A stretch of DNA of 64,000 bases from Psychrobacter aquimaris (GTDB lineage: Bacteria > Pseudomonadota > Gammaproteobacteria > Pseudomonadales > Moraxellaceae), in assembly GCF_016107525.1 (NCBI RefSeq), contig NZ_JABASR010000004.1:186001-250000 (forward strand), read 5' to 3'. Positions 18,908-28,753 of this stretch are shown here, piece by piece. Below the pieces are notes generated by a model that was not told where the DNA came from, searched no databases, and worked only from the letters and a program-made list of their open reading frames with translations. Every line of letters starts with the position of its first letter. Position 1 is the stretch's first letter. Both the position numbers and the translations under genes were made by a program.

Positions 18908-20149
18908 CTATTCAGGTTCATCAACCTCAAATACTTGGCGCAAATAGGCAAGATATGTATCATTATTGATCATGGTCTTGCCTGGACTGTCTGACAGTTT
19001 AGCGACCGGCTGCCCATTGCATTCAACCAATTTTAAGACGATATTTATCGGGGTGATACCCATGTCATTGGTGAGGTTGGTACCAATACCAAAACTGGTC
19101 TTTATTTGACCTTTAAAATACTGATGTAAATCCCAAGCCTTATTCAAATCCAAACCATCACTAAAAGTCAAAATCTTCGTTCTTGGGTCTATTTTAAGCT
19201 TTTTATAATGAGCAATCGCCTTATCACCCCAGATATACGGGTCACCACTATCATGACGCAAACCATCAAACAGCTTGGCAAAATACAAATCAAAATCGCG
19301 TAAAAACGCATCCATGCCAACGACATCAGTCAGTGCAATACCCAAATCGCCGCGATACTCATGTACCCATGCTTCAAGCGCCGCTGTTTGTGAATTCCGC
19401 AAACGCACATCCAAAGCCTGAAATGCCTGCATAAACTCATGTGCCATCGTACCGATTGGCGTCATGCCGAGTTTTTTTGCTAAATAAACATTGGAAGTGC
19501 CGCTCACTATTTTTGGTTCAGCTTTATGCAGGGTCTCAACCACATGGGCTTGCCAAGCTTTGCTAAAACGTCTACGAGTACCAAAATCAGCGATAATTAA
19601 TGGCGGGGTATTAGCATCACATTTTGCCTGCTCTGTCGCATATTGATGCAACAATGTGACTTTTTCATCCAATCTACGCTGCCCTTCTTCAATCACACTG
19701 GCATTTGATAGCGCATCAAAATATAGCTCATTAACGATCGCGAGTACAAATACTTCAAAGAACATCGCTTGAATCATCGGCCCTTCGATATCGATAAATA
19801 AGCGACCTTTATCATCCGTACTGACGGTAATAAAACGACGTTTCAACTTAAACAATTCTAGATAGTCAACGAAGTCTGAGCGCATAAACCGCAAACCACG
19901 TAAGTATTCTAGTTCATCCTCTAAAAATCGCAATTCACATAAATTGTCTAGTTGCTGCTCTAGCGCCTCTTTAATATCAGCCAATGGATACAGCGCGTCT
20001 TTGTTATTACGACAGCGAAAGCGATAAACACCATGTGTCTGTGGAAACTGATGCAGCATGGCTTGCAACATCGTAAATTTGTATAAATCATTATCAAGTA
20101 AAGACGTAATAATAGGTTCAAAAGGTTTAGAGGTATGAGTAACGGTCAT
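18908..20149 (-). CDS. pncB: Nicotinate phosphoribosyltransferase
   Basis: 413 residues. Converts nicotinate plus PRPP (with ATP hydrolysis) to nicotinate mononucleotide in NAD salvage. [21 protein letters not shown] is the N-terminal hallmark; [39 protein letters not shown] (containing the phosphorylated-His region) and [12 protein letters not shown] near the C-terminus are conserved. AAGG seven bases before ATG. Convergent with xseB at a 7-base distance and no terminator between them. Confidence 0.96.
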   Translation of the reverse strand: MTVTHTSKPFEPIITSLLDNDLYKFTMLQAMLHQFPQTHGVYRFRCRNNKDALYPLADIKEALEQQLDNLCELRFLEDELEYLRGLRFMRSDFVDYLELFKLKRRFITVSTDDKGRLFIDIEGPMIQAMFFEVFVLAIVNELYFDALSNASVIEEGQRRLDEKVTLLHQYATEQAKCDANTPPLIIADFGTRRRFSKAWQAHVVETLHKAEPKIVSGTSNVYLAKKLGMTPIGTMAHEFMQAFQALDVRLRNSQTAALEAWVHEYRGDLGIALTDVVGMDAFLRDFDLYFAKLFDGLRHDSGDPYIWGDKAIAHYKKLKIDPRTKILTFSDGLDLNKAWDLHQYFKGQIKTSFGIGTNLTNDMGITPINIVLKLVECNGQPVAKLSDSPGKTMINNDTYLAYLRQVFEVDEPE

Positions 20150-20370
20150 GTTACAGCCTTAAATACAAAAATGAAAAGCCGCCAAACAAATCCAGCGACG
20201 AAATAGGTATACGTAACCATAAAGGTGTTAATAATAGAAAACTCTCAGCTTTTGAGTATAACGAAGTTTGGTTGGTTTTTCATAATTCAACGGCTATAAC
20301 AGCAAAAATATAACGATAATAAAAAGAACCCGTGTGCTGTGATAGTATTTATACTCAATGCATAAACTAT

Positions 20371-20406
20371 AAAAAAGACGCTAAGAATCATCTTAACGTC
20401 TTTTTT
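20371..20406 (-). terminator. Intrinsic terminator after msrAB
   Basis: 16-bp inverted repeat AAAAAAGACGCTAAGA / TCTTAACGTCTTTTTT with one mismatch and a 4-base loop. Both arms end in A/T runs so it can work in either direction; position just after the minus-strand msrAB stop assigns it to that gene. Confidence 0.85.
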
Positions 20407-20430
20407 ATAGTCGATTATCAATATTAATAA

Positions 20431-22245
20431 TTAAGGTTTTGCAGGCTTAACCAACTTCACTAATGGCGCATAGCCTGACTGCGGCATCACATCGACAGGG
20501 ATAAACTGTAGCGCCCCACCATTGATACAATAGCGCAGACCGCCACGATCTTTTGGCCCATCTGGGAATACGTGACCCAGATGTGAGTCTGCTACTCGCG
20601 AACGAACTTCAGTACGTACCATATTAAAGGCGGTATCTTCATGCTGAGTAATGACTTGCATATCAATCGGCTTGGTAAAGCTTGGCCAACCACAACCAGA
20701 CTGGTATTTATCGGTTGATAAGAACAGTGGCTCACCACTCACCACGTCGACATATATACCTGGCGCAAACAAGTTATCATATTCATGACTAAAGGCGCGC
20801 TCAGTACCAGCATCTTGCGTGATATTATACTGGGCTTTGGTCAATGTATTTTTTAATGCACCTTTATCAAATCCCGCATAACGCTTAGGGTTTAAGGTCT
20901 CAGCAACCGTGCTCACAGGCGCAAGCTTGGTACGTGCGGCGCCTTCTGGCTTATCATCAGCCAAACTTAAATCAACATGACAATAGCCGTTTGGATTTTT
21001 TGCCAGATAATCTTGATGATACATTTCAGCTAAGTAGAAATTGTCTAGCGGCTCATTTTCTACCACAACTTTTTGTTTATACTGGCTTTGCACGCGCTTG
21101 AGTGCGGCATCAATCACTGCTTTATCTTCTTTATCAGTGTAATAAACACCTGAGCGGTACTGCACACCGCGATCATTGCCTTGTTTGTTAAGGCTGGTTG
21201 GATCAATCACGCGGAAGTAGTATTTTAAGATAGTATCAAGGTCTGTTTTGTCCGCATCGTAAGTGACTTTGACGGCTTCGGCATGACCTGAGCCACGAAT
21301 CACTTGCTCGTAGCTTGGATTGGCAGTATCGCCATTGGCATAGCCTGATACTGCATCGACGACACCCTCGACGCGCTCCATATAAGCTTCTACGCCCCAA
21401 AAACAGCCACCTGCCAAATAGATTGAGCGCGTATTAATCGCTTTGCCTTTATCATTATAATAAACGCCATCTTTTTGTTTGATGGTCTCAATTTTACTGT
21501 TGTTGTCTAATGTTTGCGCGTTTGCTGGTTTAGCACTACCTGCTTTAAGCTCAGCAAAATCATTATTGGCATTTTCAGCGAGGGCGTAGGCTTGCTCTGC
21601 CGATATATTACCTTTTACCAAATGCACCAAGTTACCGCTTTTATCGAGTATCGCCCAACTTGGATAAACTTGCACGCCAAGCTTATTAATCAGCTCGCCT
21701 GAAGCGTCAGACAATACTGGTAACTTTGGATAGTCAGCTTGGACGCCTGCATACCAAGTGCTAAAGTCGTTATCGGCTTTTTCGTTTAGATGACCGGGAC
21801 TGACAACAGTAACGACATTTAAATCAGCGAACTTGGGATCGGTGCGCCATTCTTCGGTTTCTGCCAACGTACCCAAGCATAATGGGCACCAGCTTGCCCA
21901 AAATTTAATCAATGTCGGTTTATTAGGATCAATGACTGCTGTGCCCGTATCACCTAAGCCTTTTGTTAATTGTGGCAGTGCTTGCATTTGTCCAAGCATA
22001 TCAGAGGGCAGCATGTCACGTGAGCTAGTCACACCACTGTTTTGCTTGGCTGATTTAGTACTGCTACTTGCATTGCTCTCCGCACTACTCATTTGTCCAC
22101 AAGCGACTAATATGCCAGCGCTCAGCACTGTCGTTACACCAACAGCACTGACGTTCTTCAACCAACGTGATGAATCAGGTGATGAGCCTGTCGCTAACTT
22201 ATTAATCTTACTACGACTATTATGACGAATTTTCTTATGCGGCAT
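20431..22245 (-). CDS. msrAB: Thioredoxin-MsrA-MsrB fusion, envelope methionine sulfoxide reductase (PilB-like)
   Basis: 604 residues in three domains: a TlpA/thioredoxin-like domain with CPLC at 120-123; MsrA with GCFWG at 280-284 (catalytic Cys281); MsrB with zinc-independent-looking CGWPSF at 518-523 and RYCINGG containing catalytic Cys573. This is the layout of Neisseria PilB. It reduces both epimers of methionine sulfoxide in exported proteins, electrons entering through the thioredoxin domain. The N-terminus has a basic leader, a hydrophobic stretch and LVAC with Cys49, so it could be a lipoprotein, though the leader is long. AAGGA precedes the ATG. No partner such as DsbD is nearby. 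Confidence 0.95.
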   Translation of the reverse strand: MPHKKIRHNSRSKINKLATGSSPDSSRWLKNVSAVGVTTVLSAGILVACGQMSSAESNASSSTKSAKQNSGVTSSRDMLPSDMLGQMQALPQLTKGLGDTGTAVIDPNKPTLIKFWASWCPLCLGTLAETEEWRTDPKFADLNVVTVVSPGHLNEKADNDFSTWYAGVQADYPKLPVLSDASGELINKLGVQVYPSWAILDKSGNLVHLVKGNISAEQAYALAENANNDFAELKAGSAKPANAQTLDNNSKIETIKQKDGVYYNDKGKAINTRSIYLAGGCFWGVEAYMERVEGVVDAVSGYANGDTANPSYEQVIRGSGHAEAVKVTYDADKTDLDTILKYYFRVIDPTSLNKQGNDRGVQYRSGVYYTDKEDKAVIDAALKRVQSQYKQKVVVENEPLDNFYLAEMYHQDYLAKNPNGYCHVDLSLADDKPEGAARTKLAPVSTVAETLNPKRYAGFDKGALKNTLTKAQYNITQDAGTERAFSHEYDNLFAPGIYVDVVSGEPLFLSTDKYQSGCGWPSFTKPIDMQVITQHEDTAFNMVRTEVRSRVADSHLGHVFPDGPKDRGGLRYCINGGALQFIPVDVMPQSGYAPLVKLVKPAKP

Positions 22246-22537
22246 GAGAGGTCCTTTTTACGAAGTCTTACGATCATGAACTGAGTTTGTGTGCTCGCTA
22301 ATGGTCTTCTTACGTGATCAATGAGAGTGGATAAATCGAGATTTTAGCAAAGCTGACACACTATTAGAGTATCTTAACAGTATACATTGATGACGGAGTT
22401 TACTTTAATAGTAACTAACGGGTTACTACACTTTTTTAACAACAGTGTAAGAATGACGATATAGACAGAAATCTGTCATTTTGCAGGTGCAATTTATAAA
22501 ACAGCATTTTATAAAACAACATCGTGTTATTTTTAAA

Positions 22538-23446
22538 TTAAATTTTGGCACGCATAAATTGAGCCACATAATCATCAGCGGGGTTATGGCGCAACTCACT
22601 GGGTGTATCCGTTTGTACCAAACGCCCGCCATTTAAAATACTAATACGCTGACCGACCTTAATCGCTTCATCGATATCATGAGTGATAAAGACGATGGTT
22701 TTGTTTAGCCGTGCTTGTAGCTCAAGTAGTTGGTCTTGTAATTGGGCACGAATGAGGGGATCAAGAGCAGAGAAAGCCTCGTCCATCAGCAATATCGGAT
22801 TATCAGTTGCCAAGGCACGCGCCAGCCCCACACGCTGCTGCATCCCTCCTGACAGCTCATCAGGGTAGCTTTTATCCAAATTTGATAGCCCAACTTCATT
22901 GAGCCAGTGCCGAGCAACCTCGTGACGTTCTTTGAGACTCATTTTTCGCACCCGCAAACCGTAAGCGACGTTTTGCATCACTGTCATATGTGGCACCAAA
23001 CCAAAATGCTGAAAAACCATACTGATTGTCTGCTGGCGATAATGCTGTAGCGCTTTATCATTTAGCTCTAAAATATTGATAGCAGACGATGATTTTCCAT
23101 TTTCTAATAAATCAGTCGAGGATTTGGCATTAGTGGAGGGCTTAGTATTAGTAGACGGCTTCGCATTAATAGAAGTATCAACCCATATTTTACCGCTAGT
23201 TGGGTCAATCAAACGATTGATATGGCGTATCAAGGTTGATTTCCCTGAACCTGATAAGCCCATAATACAATGCAGCTCACCTGCTTTAACGCTTAAATTG
23301 ATATCATAAAGCCCGACCGAATAGCCTGTTTGTTCCTTTACCTGAATACTATCCATACCTTCTGCTAGTAATGCCAATGCAGAACTTGCTTGCGAGCTAC
23401 TGGCATTATAAATCTTGCTGATATTTTCCAATTGAATATGATTCAT
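22538..23446 (-). CDS. Glycine betaine/choline ABC transporter, ATP-binding subunit (ProV/OpuAA-like)
   Basis: 302 residues from ATG 23446, which has GAGAG five bases upstream; the frame opens four codons earlier (23458) without such a site. MGLSGSGKSTLIRHINRL is Walker A, LSGGMQQRVGLARALA the ABC signature, ILLMDEAFSALDP Walker B. The sequence before Walker A follows the ProV/OpuAA pattern (reference to a glutamine-amidotransfer-like NISKIYN start). There are no C-terminal CBS domains, unlike ProV. An unusual ~30-residue insertion of KPSTN/KSSTD repeats lies between Walker A and the Q-loop (near residues 95-125). Starts 45 bases after the fused permease gene, so one operon. Confidence 0.92.
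   Translation of the reverse strand: MNHIQLENISKIYNASSSQASSALALLAEGMDSIQVKEQTGYSVGLYDINLSVKAGELHCIMGLSGSGKSTLIRHINRLIDPTSGKIWVDTSINAKPSTNTKPSTNAKSSTDLLENGKSSSAINILELNDKALQHYRQQTISMVFQHFGLVPHMTVMQNVAYGLRVRKMSLKERHEVARHWLNEVGLSNLDKSYPDELSGGMQQRVGLARALATDNPILLMDEAFSALDPLIRAQLQDQLLELQARLNKTIVFITHDIDEAIKVGQRISILNGGRLVQTDTPSELRHNPADDYVAQFMRAKI
23108..23172. repeat. 18-bp tandem repeat inside the ABC ATPase gene
   Basis: About three and a half in-frame 18-bp units encode AKPSTN, TKPSTN, AKSSTD on the minus strand. The units differ by several bases. The array lies in the loop between Walker A and the Q-loop and probably arose by slippage duplication. Confidence 0.75.
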
Positions 23447-23491
23447 GATGGCTCTCATTTTTATTTTTCTAGTTATTATTATGATTAATAG

Positions 23492-25423
23492 TTAACCAAT
23501 GGGATGTCTGCCAGCATCGATGGTTTTTTGCCGAGCACGCTTACCTTGACCGAACGCTTGCGTAATGCGGTCAATGATAATGGCAACGATGACAATCGCC
23601 GTGCCTGCTTGCAAGCCCTGACCGATATTAAGCGTTTGAATCGATTGCAATACATCTTCGCCAAGCCCCGGTGCGCCAATCATAGAGGCGAGTACCACCA
23701 TAGAGAGCGACATCATCACCGCTTGATTCACGCCCGCCATAATACTAGGTAATGCTTGCGGCAATTTAATCCAAATGAGTAGCTGCAAGTGCGTACTACC
23801 GAACGAGCGCCCTGCTTCGACCATCTCGTGATTGACTTGAGTAATCCCCAATGTCGTTAGCCGAATCAGTGGTGGCAAGGCATAAATAATGGTGGCAAAT
23901 AACGCAGGCACTTTACCAATCCCAAATAACATCAATACAGGTATCAAATAGACAAAACTTGGCATGGTCTGCATCACATCCAGTATCGGCGTCACAACCT
24001 TGCGAAGGATTTGACTACCTGACATAGCAATACCCATAGGAATACCAATCACCACCGTAACCAACACAGATACGATGAGCAATGCAAAGGTATCAATCAG
24101 TGCGCCCCACAGTCCAAATGCGCCAATTAAAAACAGTCCTACGCCGCATGCCAGCGCAAACCATATTTTGCGGACACCAAACCATGCTAATACGGTTACC
24201 AGCGCAATAATGAGCCAAGGCGGCATAACGGTTAATAGACGCTCAATGGGTAACAATAGATAGGTTAACGCCATGGTACTGATGCTACGAAACACATCGC
24301 CATAATTTTGGACGACGCTTGATAATGTATTATTAAGCGGCGTCTCAAGTGACCAAGAAGGAAAACTTGATAATGGGGTTAGTCGGTTAGCACTAGAGGC
24401 AGTTGTATCAGCAGTGATAGCAGCGCCCGTTAAGCTAATGCCTAACTTAGCAGCAAGGTTAGTGGCTGCTTCATCAGACAACCATGCTTGCCAAACATCA
24501 GGATTATTACGTAGAAACTCGACTGCTTGTTCATCGCCGCTACGCTTATTCTCATCCATCTCTAAAATTGCGCCGTTAAGCTGATCAGGGGTGAACTGCA
24601 CTTTTGCAAAAGCATCCGATAACTCAGGGTTATCAGTAGCAAACTGTCTAGATACCGCGATAGCTAAAGGCGAAACCGCAAAGTCGCTCACGCAATCGGA
24701 AGTGCCATTCGCGACCAGTAGATCTTGCCAACAGGCATCGTCATAAGCTGGAAAGTCCAACTCTGCAAAGTCATATTTGGCGATAAGACCAGTCGGCTGC
24801 CAGTAATAGAATAATAACGGCTTACGTTGCTCAAAGGCGGAAGCAATCTCGGCGTTAAGCGCAGCGCCTGTGCCAGGTTGCACATTATTAAAGGTGCTAT
24901 CTAAACCAGTATTTTTAAGTAAACGCGTATTAAATACCTCACAGGACCAACCGGTAGGACAATTAATAAAGCGTGATCTATCTGGGTCTTCAGGATCTTT
25001 AAACAGCTCAGCATATTTAGGTAAGTCTTGATAGCTTCGTAAGCCAGGATTATCATCTATTACATATTGCGGGACGTACCAGCCTTGAGTGGCCCCGCCT
25101 TTTAGCGTATCGCCAATGATATCTATCTTGCCATCTGCTATGTCTTTTTCCATAGCGGGAGAACGTCCGTCCCAACGTTCACTGACTACTTGGATATCAT
25201 TTTGTGCTAGCGCACTGTTGAGTGCTGGATCGGCGCCTGGTACTTCTTCAGTCGTGCAGCCATAGCCACCTTCAGCGATGTATTTGAGGATGCCTGTGCT
25301 AAATTGCCCGCTCTCCCATGTCAACGCGCCAAACTTGATCGGGCTCTCACATTCTGCGGACGCTGATAAAGGAAATAACAACGAACTTATCAATAATAAG
25401 CTTAATGCAATCCATTGGCGCAT
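23492..25423 (-). CDS. Glycine betaine/choline ABC transporter, fused substrate-binding protein and permease
   Basis: 643 residues. A signal peptide (cleavage likely after ASA, residue 23) is followed by an OpuAC-type binding domain (about 24-330; GALTWESGQFSTGILKYIAEGG and WYVPQYVIDD are typical of betaine/choline binders), a linker, then a ProW-like permease (about 385-630) whose EAGRSFGSTHLQLLIWIKLPQALPSIMAG is the ATPase-coupling loop. The binding domain precedes the permease, the reverse of Lactococcus OpuABC. Imports compatible solutes or precursors. AGGATATCCT overlaps the start as part of a 14-bp palindrome. The ATPase gene follows. Confidence 0.93.
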   Translation of the reverse strand: MRQWIALSLLLISSLLFPLSASAECESPIKFGALTWESGQFSTGILKYIAEGGYGCTTEEVPGADPALNSALAQNDIQVVSERWDGRSPAMEKDIADGKIDIIGDTLKGGATQGWYVPQYVIDDNPGLRSYQDLPKYAELFKDPEDPDRSRFINCPTGWSCEVFNTRLLKNTGLDSTFNNVQPGTGAALNAEIASAFEQRKPLLFYYWQPTGLIAKYDFAELDFPAYDDACWQDLLVANGTSDCVSDFAVSPLAIAVSRQFATDNPELSDAFAKVQFTPDQLNGAILEMDENKRSGDEQAVEFLRNNPDVWQAWLSDEAATNLAAKLGISLTGAAITADTTASSANRLTPLSSFPSWSLETPLNNTLSSVVQNYGDVFRSISTMALTYLLLPIERLLTVMPPWLIIALVTVLAWFGVRKIWFALACGVGLFLIGAFGLWGALIDTFALLIVSVLVTVVIGIPMGIAMSGSQILRKVVTPILDVMQTMPSFVYLIPVLMLFGIGKVPALFATIIYALPPLIRLTTLGITQVNHEMVEAGRSFGSTHLQLLIWIKLPQALPSIMAGVNQAVMMSLSMVVLASMIGAPGLGEDVLQSIQTLNIGQGLQAGTAIVIVAIIIDRITQAFGQGKRARQKTIDAGRHPIG

Positions 25424-25435
25424 AGGATATCCTAT
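25422..25435. promoter_or_regulatory. 14-bp perfect palindrome over the transporter start
   Basis: ATAGGATATCCTAT spans the ribosome binding site (AGGA) and touches the ATG of the fused transporter gene. It could hide the ribosome binding site in RNA or be a protein site; either is inference. Confidence 0.35.
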
Positions 25436-25790
25436 TCATGATTTTATTATTAATAATTAACGCTTAGCTCAATCATACTGATACTTGAAACCAAGCATGT
25501 ATTGCTTATAACTCATTTAATCGTTGATAACTTATTCAGTCGCTCATGACGAAGCGGTGTATTCATCTAAAATTAATGTGGCTATCGTTTAGGCTTACTA
25601 CAAAGTGTAGCGATTTATAGACAAGATGACAAATGCTCATTAATTTTTTATGGCTTACTTTTATACAAAAAAATAGCATCTACCTCGGTAGATGCTATTT
25701 TTAACGTTGCTGCTATGATTACTCAAAACGACCAAATACGCTTTCTTGCTTGAATAAAAGCGACTTCAACTTTGCCCGCTTTAGCATTCG
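25424..25790. other. Intergenic region, aldehyde dehydrogenase to betaine transporter
   Basis: 367 bases. Contains a terminator for the upstream aldehyde dehydrogenase gene (25667-25702) and should hold the promoter of the transporter operon. No gene is visible. Confidence 0.5.
25667..25702 (-). terminator. Intrinsic terminator after aldehyde dehydrogenase
   Basis: Inverted repeat AAAAATAGCATCTACC / GGTAGATGCTATTTTT with a 2-4 base loop. The A-run on the plus strand gives a U-tract on the minus transcript, about 90 bases after the aldehyde dehydrogenase stop. Confidence 0.88.
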
Positions 25791-27275
25791 TTATTTTAAA
25801 AACATTGCCATAGCCTTTTTAAATAACCCGCCATAAGGTGGCAACAACAAGTTCAATCCATTCAACTTGGATTGTACAAATACTGGTTTCATATGGCTTA
25901 GCCGCTCGAATCCCGCTTTGCCATGGTAAGCACCAGTCCCTGAGTCGCCAACCCCGCCAAACGGTAAGTCATGCTGGGCAACATGTATCAGCACTTCATT
26001 AATACATAGGCCACCAGAGACCGTCTTGTTACGTACTTTTTCTAGGCCGCTATAATTATCACCAAAAACGTATAGTGCTAGTGGGCGTGGTCGCTTATTG
26101 ACAAACTGAATCGCGTCATCTAATGTCTCGTAATGCATTAATGGCAAAATCGGTGCAAAAATCTCGTCCTGCATCACGTCACTGTCAGGGGCAGGTTCAC
26201 TCACGATAACGGGTGGCATTAGACGCGTTTCGATATTAGCATCAGCATTAGTAAGCTTATGTATCTCATCGCCCGATAGCGCATCTAGATAGCCTTTAAC
26301 ACGCTTAAACTGCTCACCATTGATGATGCGTGAGTAGTCTGGATTATTCTCAATATTTGGATAGTGCTTTTCCATCCACTCTTTCGCCAAACGGATAAAC
26401 TCTTGATGATATTGGCGCTGAATCAGTACATAATCAGGTGCAATACAGGTCTGACCAGCGTTCAGCGTTTTGCCCATCATCACTCGATTGACCACAGACT
26501 CTAAGTTTGCATCATCTAATACAATTACTGGTGACTTACCACCTAGCTCAAGCGTCACTGGCGTCAGATTAGGTGCGGCAGCAGCCATCACCTTTTTACC
26601 CACAGCAGTAGAGCCTGTATACAGCAGATGATCAAAAGGCAACTTACTAAAAGCGACGGCGATGTCTACTTCACCCAGTACCACACAAATCATGTCTGGT
26701 GAAAAATAACGGGCAATCGCACTGGCGAATGCTTGGGCGAACTGCGGTGCCGCTTCACTCATCTTGATCATAATTCTGTTGCCAGCAGTGAGTGCATCAA
26801 TCATTGGCCCTACTGCTAAAAATAGTGGATAATTCCAAGGCACCATAATACCAACCACGCCCAATGGTTGAGGCTGAATTTCATTATGCGCTGGCATATA
26901 CAACGCTGAAATAGAAGCGCGCTGGACTTTCATCCATTTTTTACCATGCTTTTTGGCATGGCTGATACCCGTAAAGCTAGGAAACAACTCGGCAAACTGG
27001 GTCTCTGATTCGCTACGATAACCAAAGTCGGCACTGATCGCTTTGGCGAAACTGGCTTGGTTATCGCTCAGCATAACCTCTAGACTGTCTAGTTGGGTTT
27101 CACGGGTGGCCCAGTCATTGATTGGCTGCGTGCGACTGAGTGTTTGTAAGCGTGAAAATTGCGCTTGCATTTCATCAACCGTATTGGCAATGCTAGGCTT
27201 TTTAGGCGCTTTTTGCTGCAACATATCCGTGTCGATTGAGGTTTGCTCATTCATGTTTTGATTATTATCTGTCAT
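25791..27275 (-). CDS. Coniferyl-aldehyde dehydrogenase-type aldehyde dehydrogenase
   Basis: 494 residues of the NAD(P)-dependent aldehyde dehydrogenase superfamily. PLGVVGIMVPWNYPLFLAVGP (cofactor channel, catalytic Asn), VTLELGGKSPVIVLDDAN (general base Glu) and GQTCIAPDYVLI (nucleophilic Cys) are present; the C-terminal HDLPFGGVGDSGTGAYHGKAGFERLSH and hydrophobic end are like class 3/coniferyl-aldehyde dehydrogenases, which are membrane-attached. The first ~30 residues are extra and polar. Oxidises medium-chain or aromatic aldehydes to acids; substrate not determinable. AAGGAAG precedes the ATG. Single-gene unit with its own terminator. Confidence 0.9.
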   Translation of the reverse strand: MTDNNQNMNEQTSIDTDMLQQKAPKKPSIANTVDEMQAQFSRLQTLSRTQPINDWATRETQLDSLEVMLSDNQASFAKAISADFGYRSESETQFAELFPSFTGISHAKKHGKKWMKVQRASISALYMPAHNEIQPQPLGVVGIMVPWNYPLFLAVGPMIDALTAGNRIMIKMSEAAPQFAQAFASAIARYFSPDMICVVLGEVDIAVAFSKLPFDHLLYTGSTAVGKKVMAAAAPNLTPVTLELGGKSPVIVLDDANLESVVNRVMMGKTLNAGQTCIAPDYVLIQRQYHQEFIRLAKEWMEKHYPNIENNPDYSRIINGEQFKRVKGYLDALSGDEIHKLTNADANIETRLMPPVIVSEPAPDSDVMQDEIFAPILPLMHYETLDDAIQFVNKRPRPLALYVFGDNYSGLEKVRNKTVSGGLCINEVLIHVAQHDLPFGGVGDSGTGAYHGKAGFERLSHMKPVFVQSKLNGLNLLLPPYGGLFKKAMAMFLK

Positions 27276-27705
27276 TTATCTTCCTTGTCACATGCGTTGG
27301 AGTCAATATTCTATATTGGGTTAGAGACTCTGTATTTCTAGTCACTGGATGACATCAATGCTAACCCCTGAATATAAGTAATGCGATTCCATTCATTACA
27401 CTTTAATGTAGCGCATCAACCAATCAATGAACAGCACCTTAAGTTGATTACTGCGTCTGTATGGCATAAGTGTCTGCCAACATTCATAGCGATGCTAGGA
27501 ATTTTATTTTAAGTGCTAAAGACTTGTCCTTATTATGGCTACTTCTCTAGGGCATTTACCAGTGTTTTAATTGTTGGATTTTACAGTGTGACAAGAGATA
27601 ATCTTGGGTACCAATCTCAAAAACTGCTACACTCACTATCGATATCAATACTTAACATCAGCGATAAACATCTTTGAACCAGATAACCATAAGACTGTGA
27701 CTCTC
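27276..27705. other. Divergent intergenic region, aldehyde dehydrogenase / lipB
   Basis: 430 bases with both promoters expected. It contains CAATCAATGAACA at 27421-27433, identical to 13 bases of the CTAG-bounded repeats, and CTAGGGCAT at 27549-27557, similar to a repeat end. These may be remnants of an element but are too short to call. No gene beyond the TTG-extended lipB frame. Confidence 0.4.
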
Positions 27706-28545
27706 ATGCAAAATAACACGCAACAGCTTAATGACACACTGATCAGCAAATCTCTAGCAGCAGCCGATTACGTTCCTACTCTCGATGCGATGCTAGCACG
27801 TACTCTCGCACGTATTGACTTAAAAAAACAGCAAGGACTGCGCACACCTGATGAATTATGGATCGTCGATCACAATGATGTCTATACTTTAGGGCAAGCA
27901 GGTAAAGAAGAGCACATCTTACAACGCACCAATACACCTATTATAAAAACTGATCGCGGTGGTCAAGTGACATGGCATGGTCACGGGCAGCTGGTCATTT
28001 ATTGGTTGTTCGATTTGAATAGCTTGGGCTGGAGTGTGCGCAACTTGGTCTCGCATGCCGAGCAAGCAATCGAAGATGTCATTAATGACTGTTTGCAAAA
28101 CTCTTCTCCATCAGACCCTACAACCATTAGCGCCCATGCGCGCCGTGATGCACCCGGCGTTTATCTATATGCTGATACTTCTGCAGCAGATGACAGTGAC
28201 GATGCCGATGCACCAGTCAACAGCACCTCCCTCGATGATAAAATCATGCTAGGGAAAATGGCATCACTAGGCTTCAAAATTAAACATGGATTTAGCTATC
28301 ATGGTATCGCGATTAATTTAAATTGTGATTTGTCCGCATTTAATGCCATTAATCCTTGCGGTTATGCGGGTATGCAAATGTTACGCCTGTCTGATTTCGT
28401 GGATATGCAAAAAGAGTCAGAGGCTCACACCACTCAGCCAATAAGCGATTTATTAAGCTATGAGGTGGTTACTCAAAAGCTTATTGATAATATTGCTAAG
28501 CGTCATGCCGGACTCATTGAGCTACGAGCACTCGCGCCCAAATGA
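27706..28545 (+). CDS. lipB: Octanoyltransferase (LipB)
   Basis: 279 residues from ATG 27706; the frame is open from a TTG at 27604, but the family starts near ADYVPTLDAMLAR and the extra segment has no counterpart. Moves octanoyl groups from acyl carrier protein to lipoyl domains. TDRGGQVTWHGHGQLVIYWLFDL is the substrate site, GKMASLGFKI carries the conserved Lys, and NPCGYAGMQM the catalytic Cys. Between PGVYLY and KIMLGKMASLG sits a ~25-residue acidic insertion (DDSDDADAPVNSTS), not normal in LipB. lipA is not in the window. Confidence 0.94.
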   Translation: MQNNTQQLNDTLISKSLAAADYVPTLDAMLARTLARIDLKKQQGLRTPDELWIVDHNDVYTLGQAGKEEHILQRTNTPIIKTDRGGQVTWHGHGQLVIYWLFDLNSLGWSVRNLVSHAEQAIEDVINDCLQNSSPSDPTTISAHARRDAPGVYLYADTSAADDSDDADAPVNSTSLDDKIMLGKMASLGFKIKHGFSYHGIAINLNCDLSAFNAINPCGYAGMQMLRLSDFVDMQKESEAHTTQPISDLLSYEVVTQKLIDNIAKRHAGLIELRALAPK

Positions 28546-28634
28546 GTTCTTTGAGTCCAGTTTTGCATAATCTTTTTTTGCATAATATCGTGCACGCTTA
28601 GACTTAAGCATTGTGAGAAAATTTGAGTCAAACT

Positions 28635-28643
28635 TGTTATAAT
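28635..28643 (+). promoter_or_regulatory. Extended -10 promoter of ppa
   Basis: TGTTATAAT is a perfect extended -10 (TGnTATAAT), about 110 bases before the ppa start; no good -35 at 17 bases, which extended -10 promoters tolerate. Fits strong constitutive ppa expression. Confidence 0.6.
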
Positions 28644-28753
28644 CGCAGACGGCACGAATTGGGCACAGTGATAATATCGCCATGCCGCGACGTTATCCTT
28701 TTATCATCACTTATTATTCAAACACTTAAAACAAAAGCAAATTGGAGCACTTT

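Noticed and set aside
21833-22225. 130-codon plus-strand frame opposite the msrAB N-terminus
   Set aside because: Overlaps the thioredoxin domain on the other strand and has no recognisable product.
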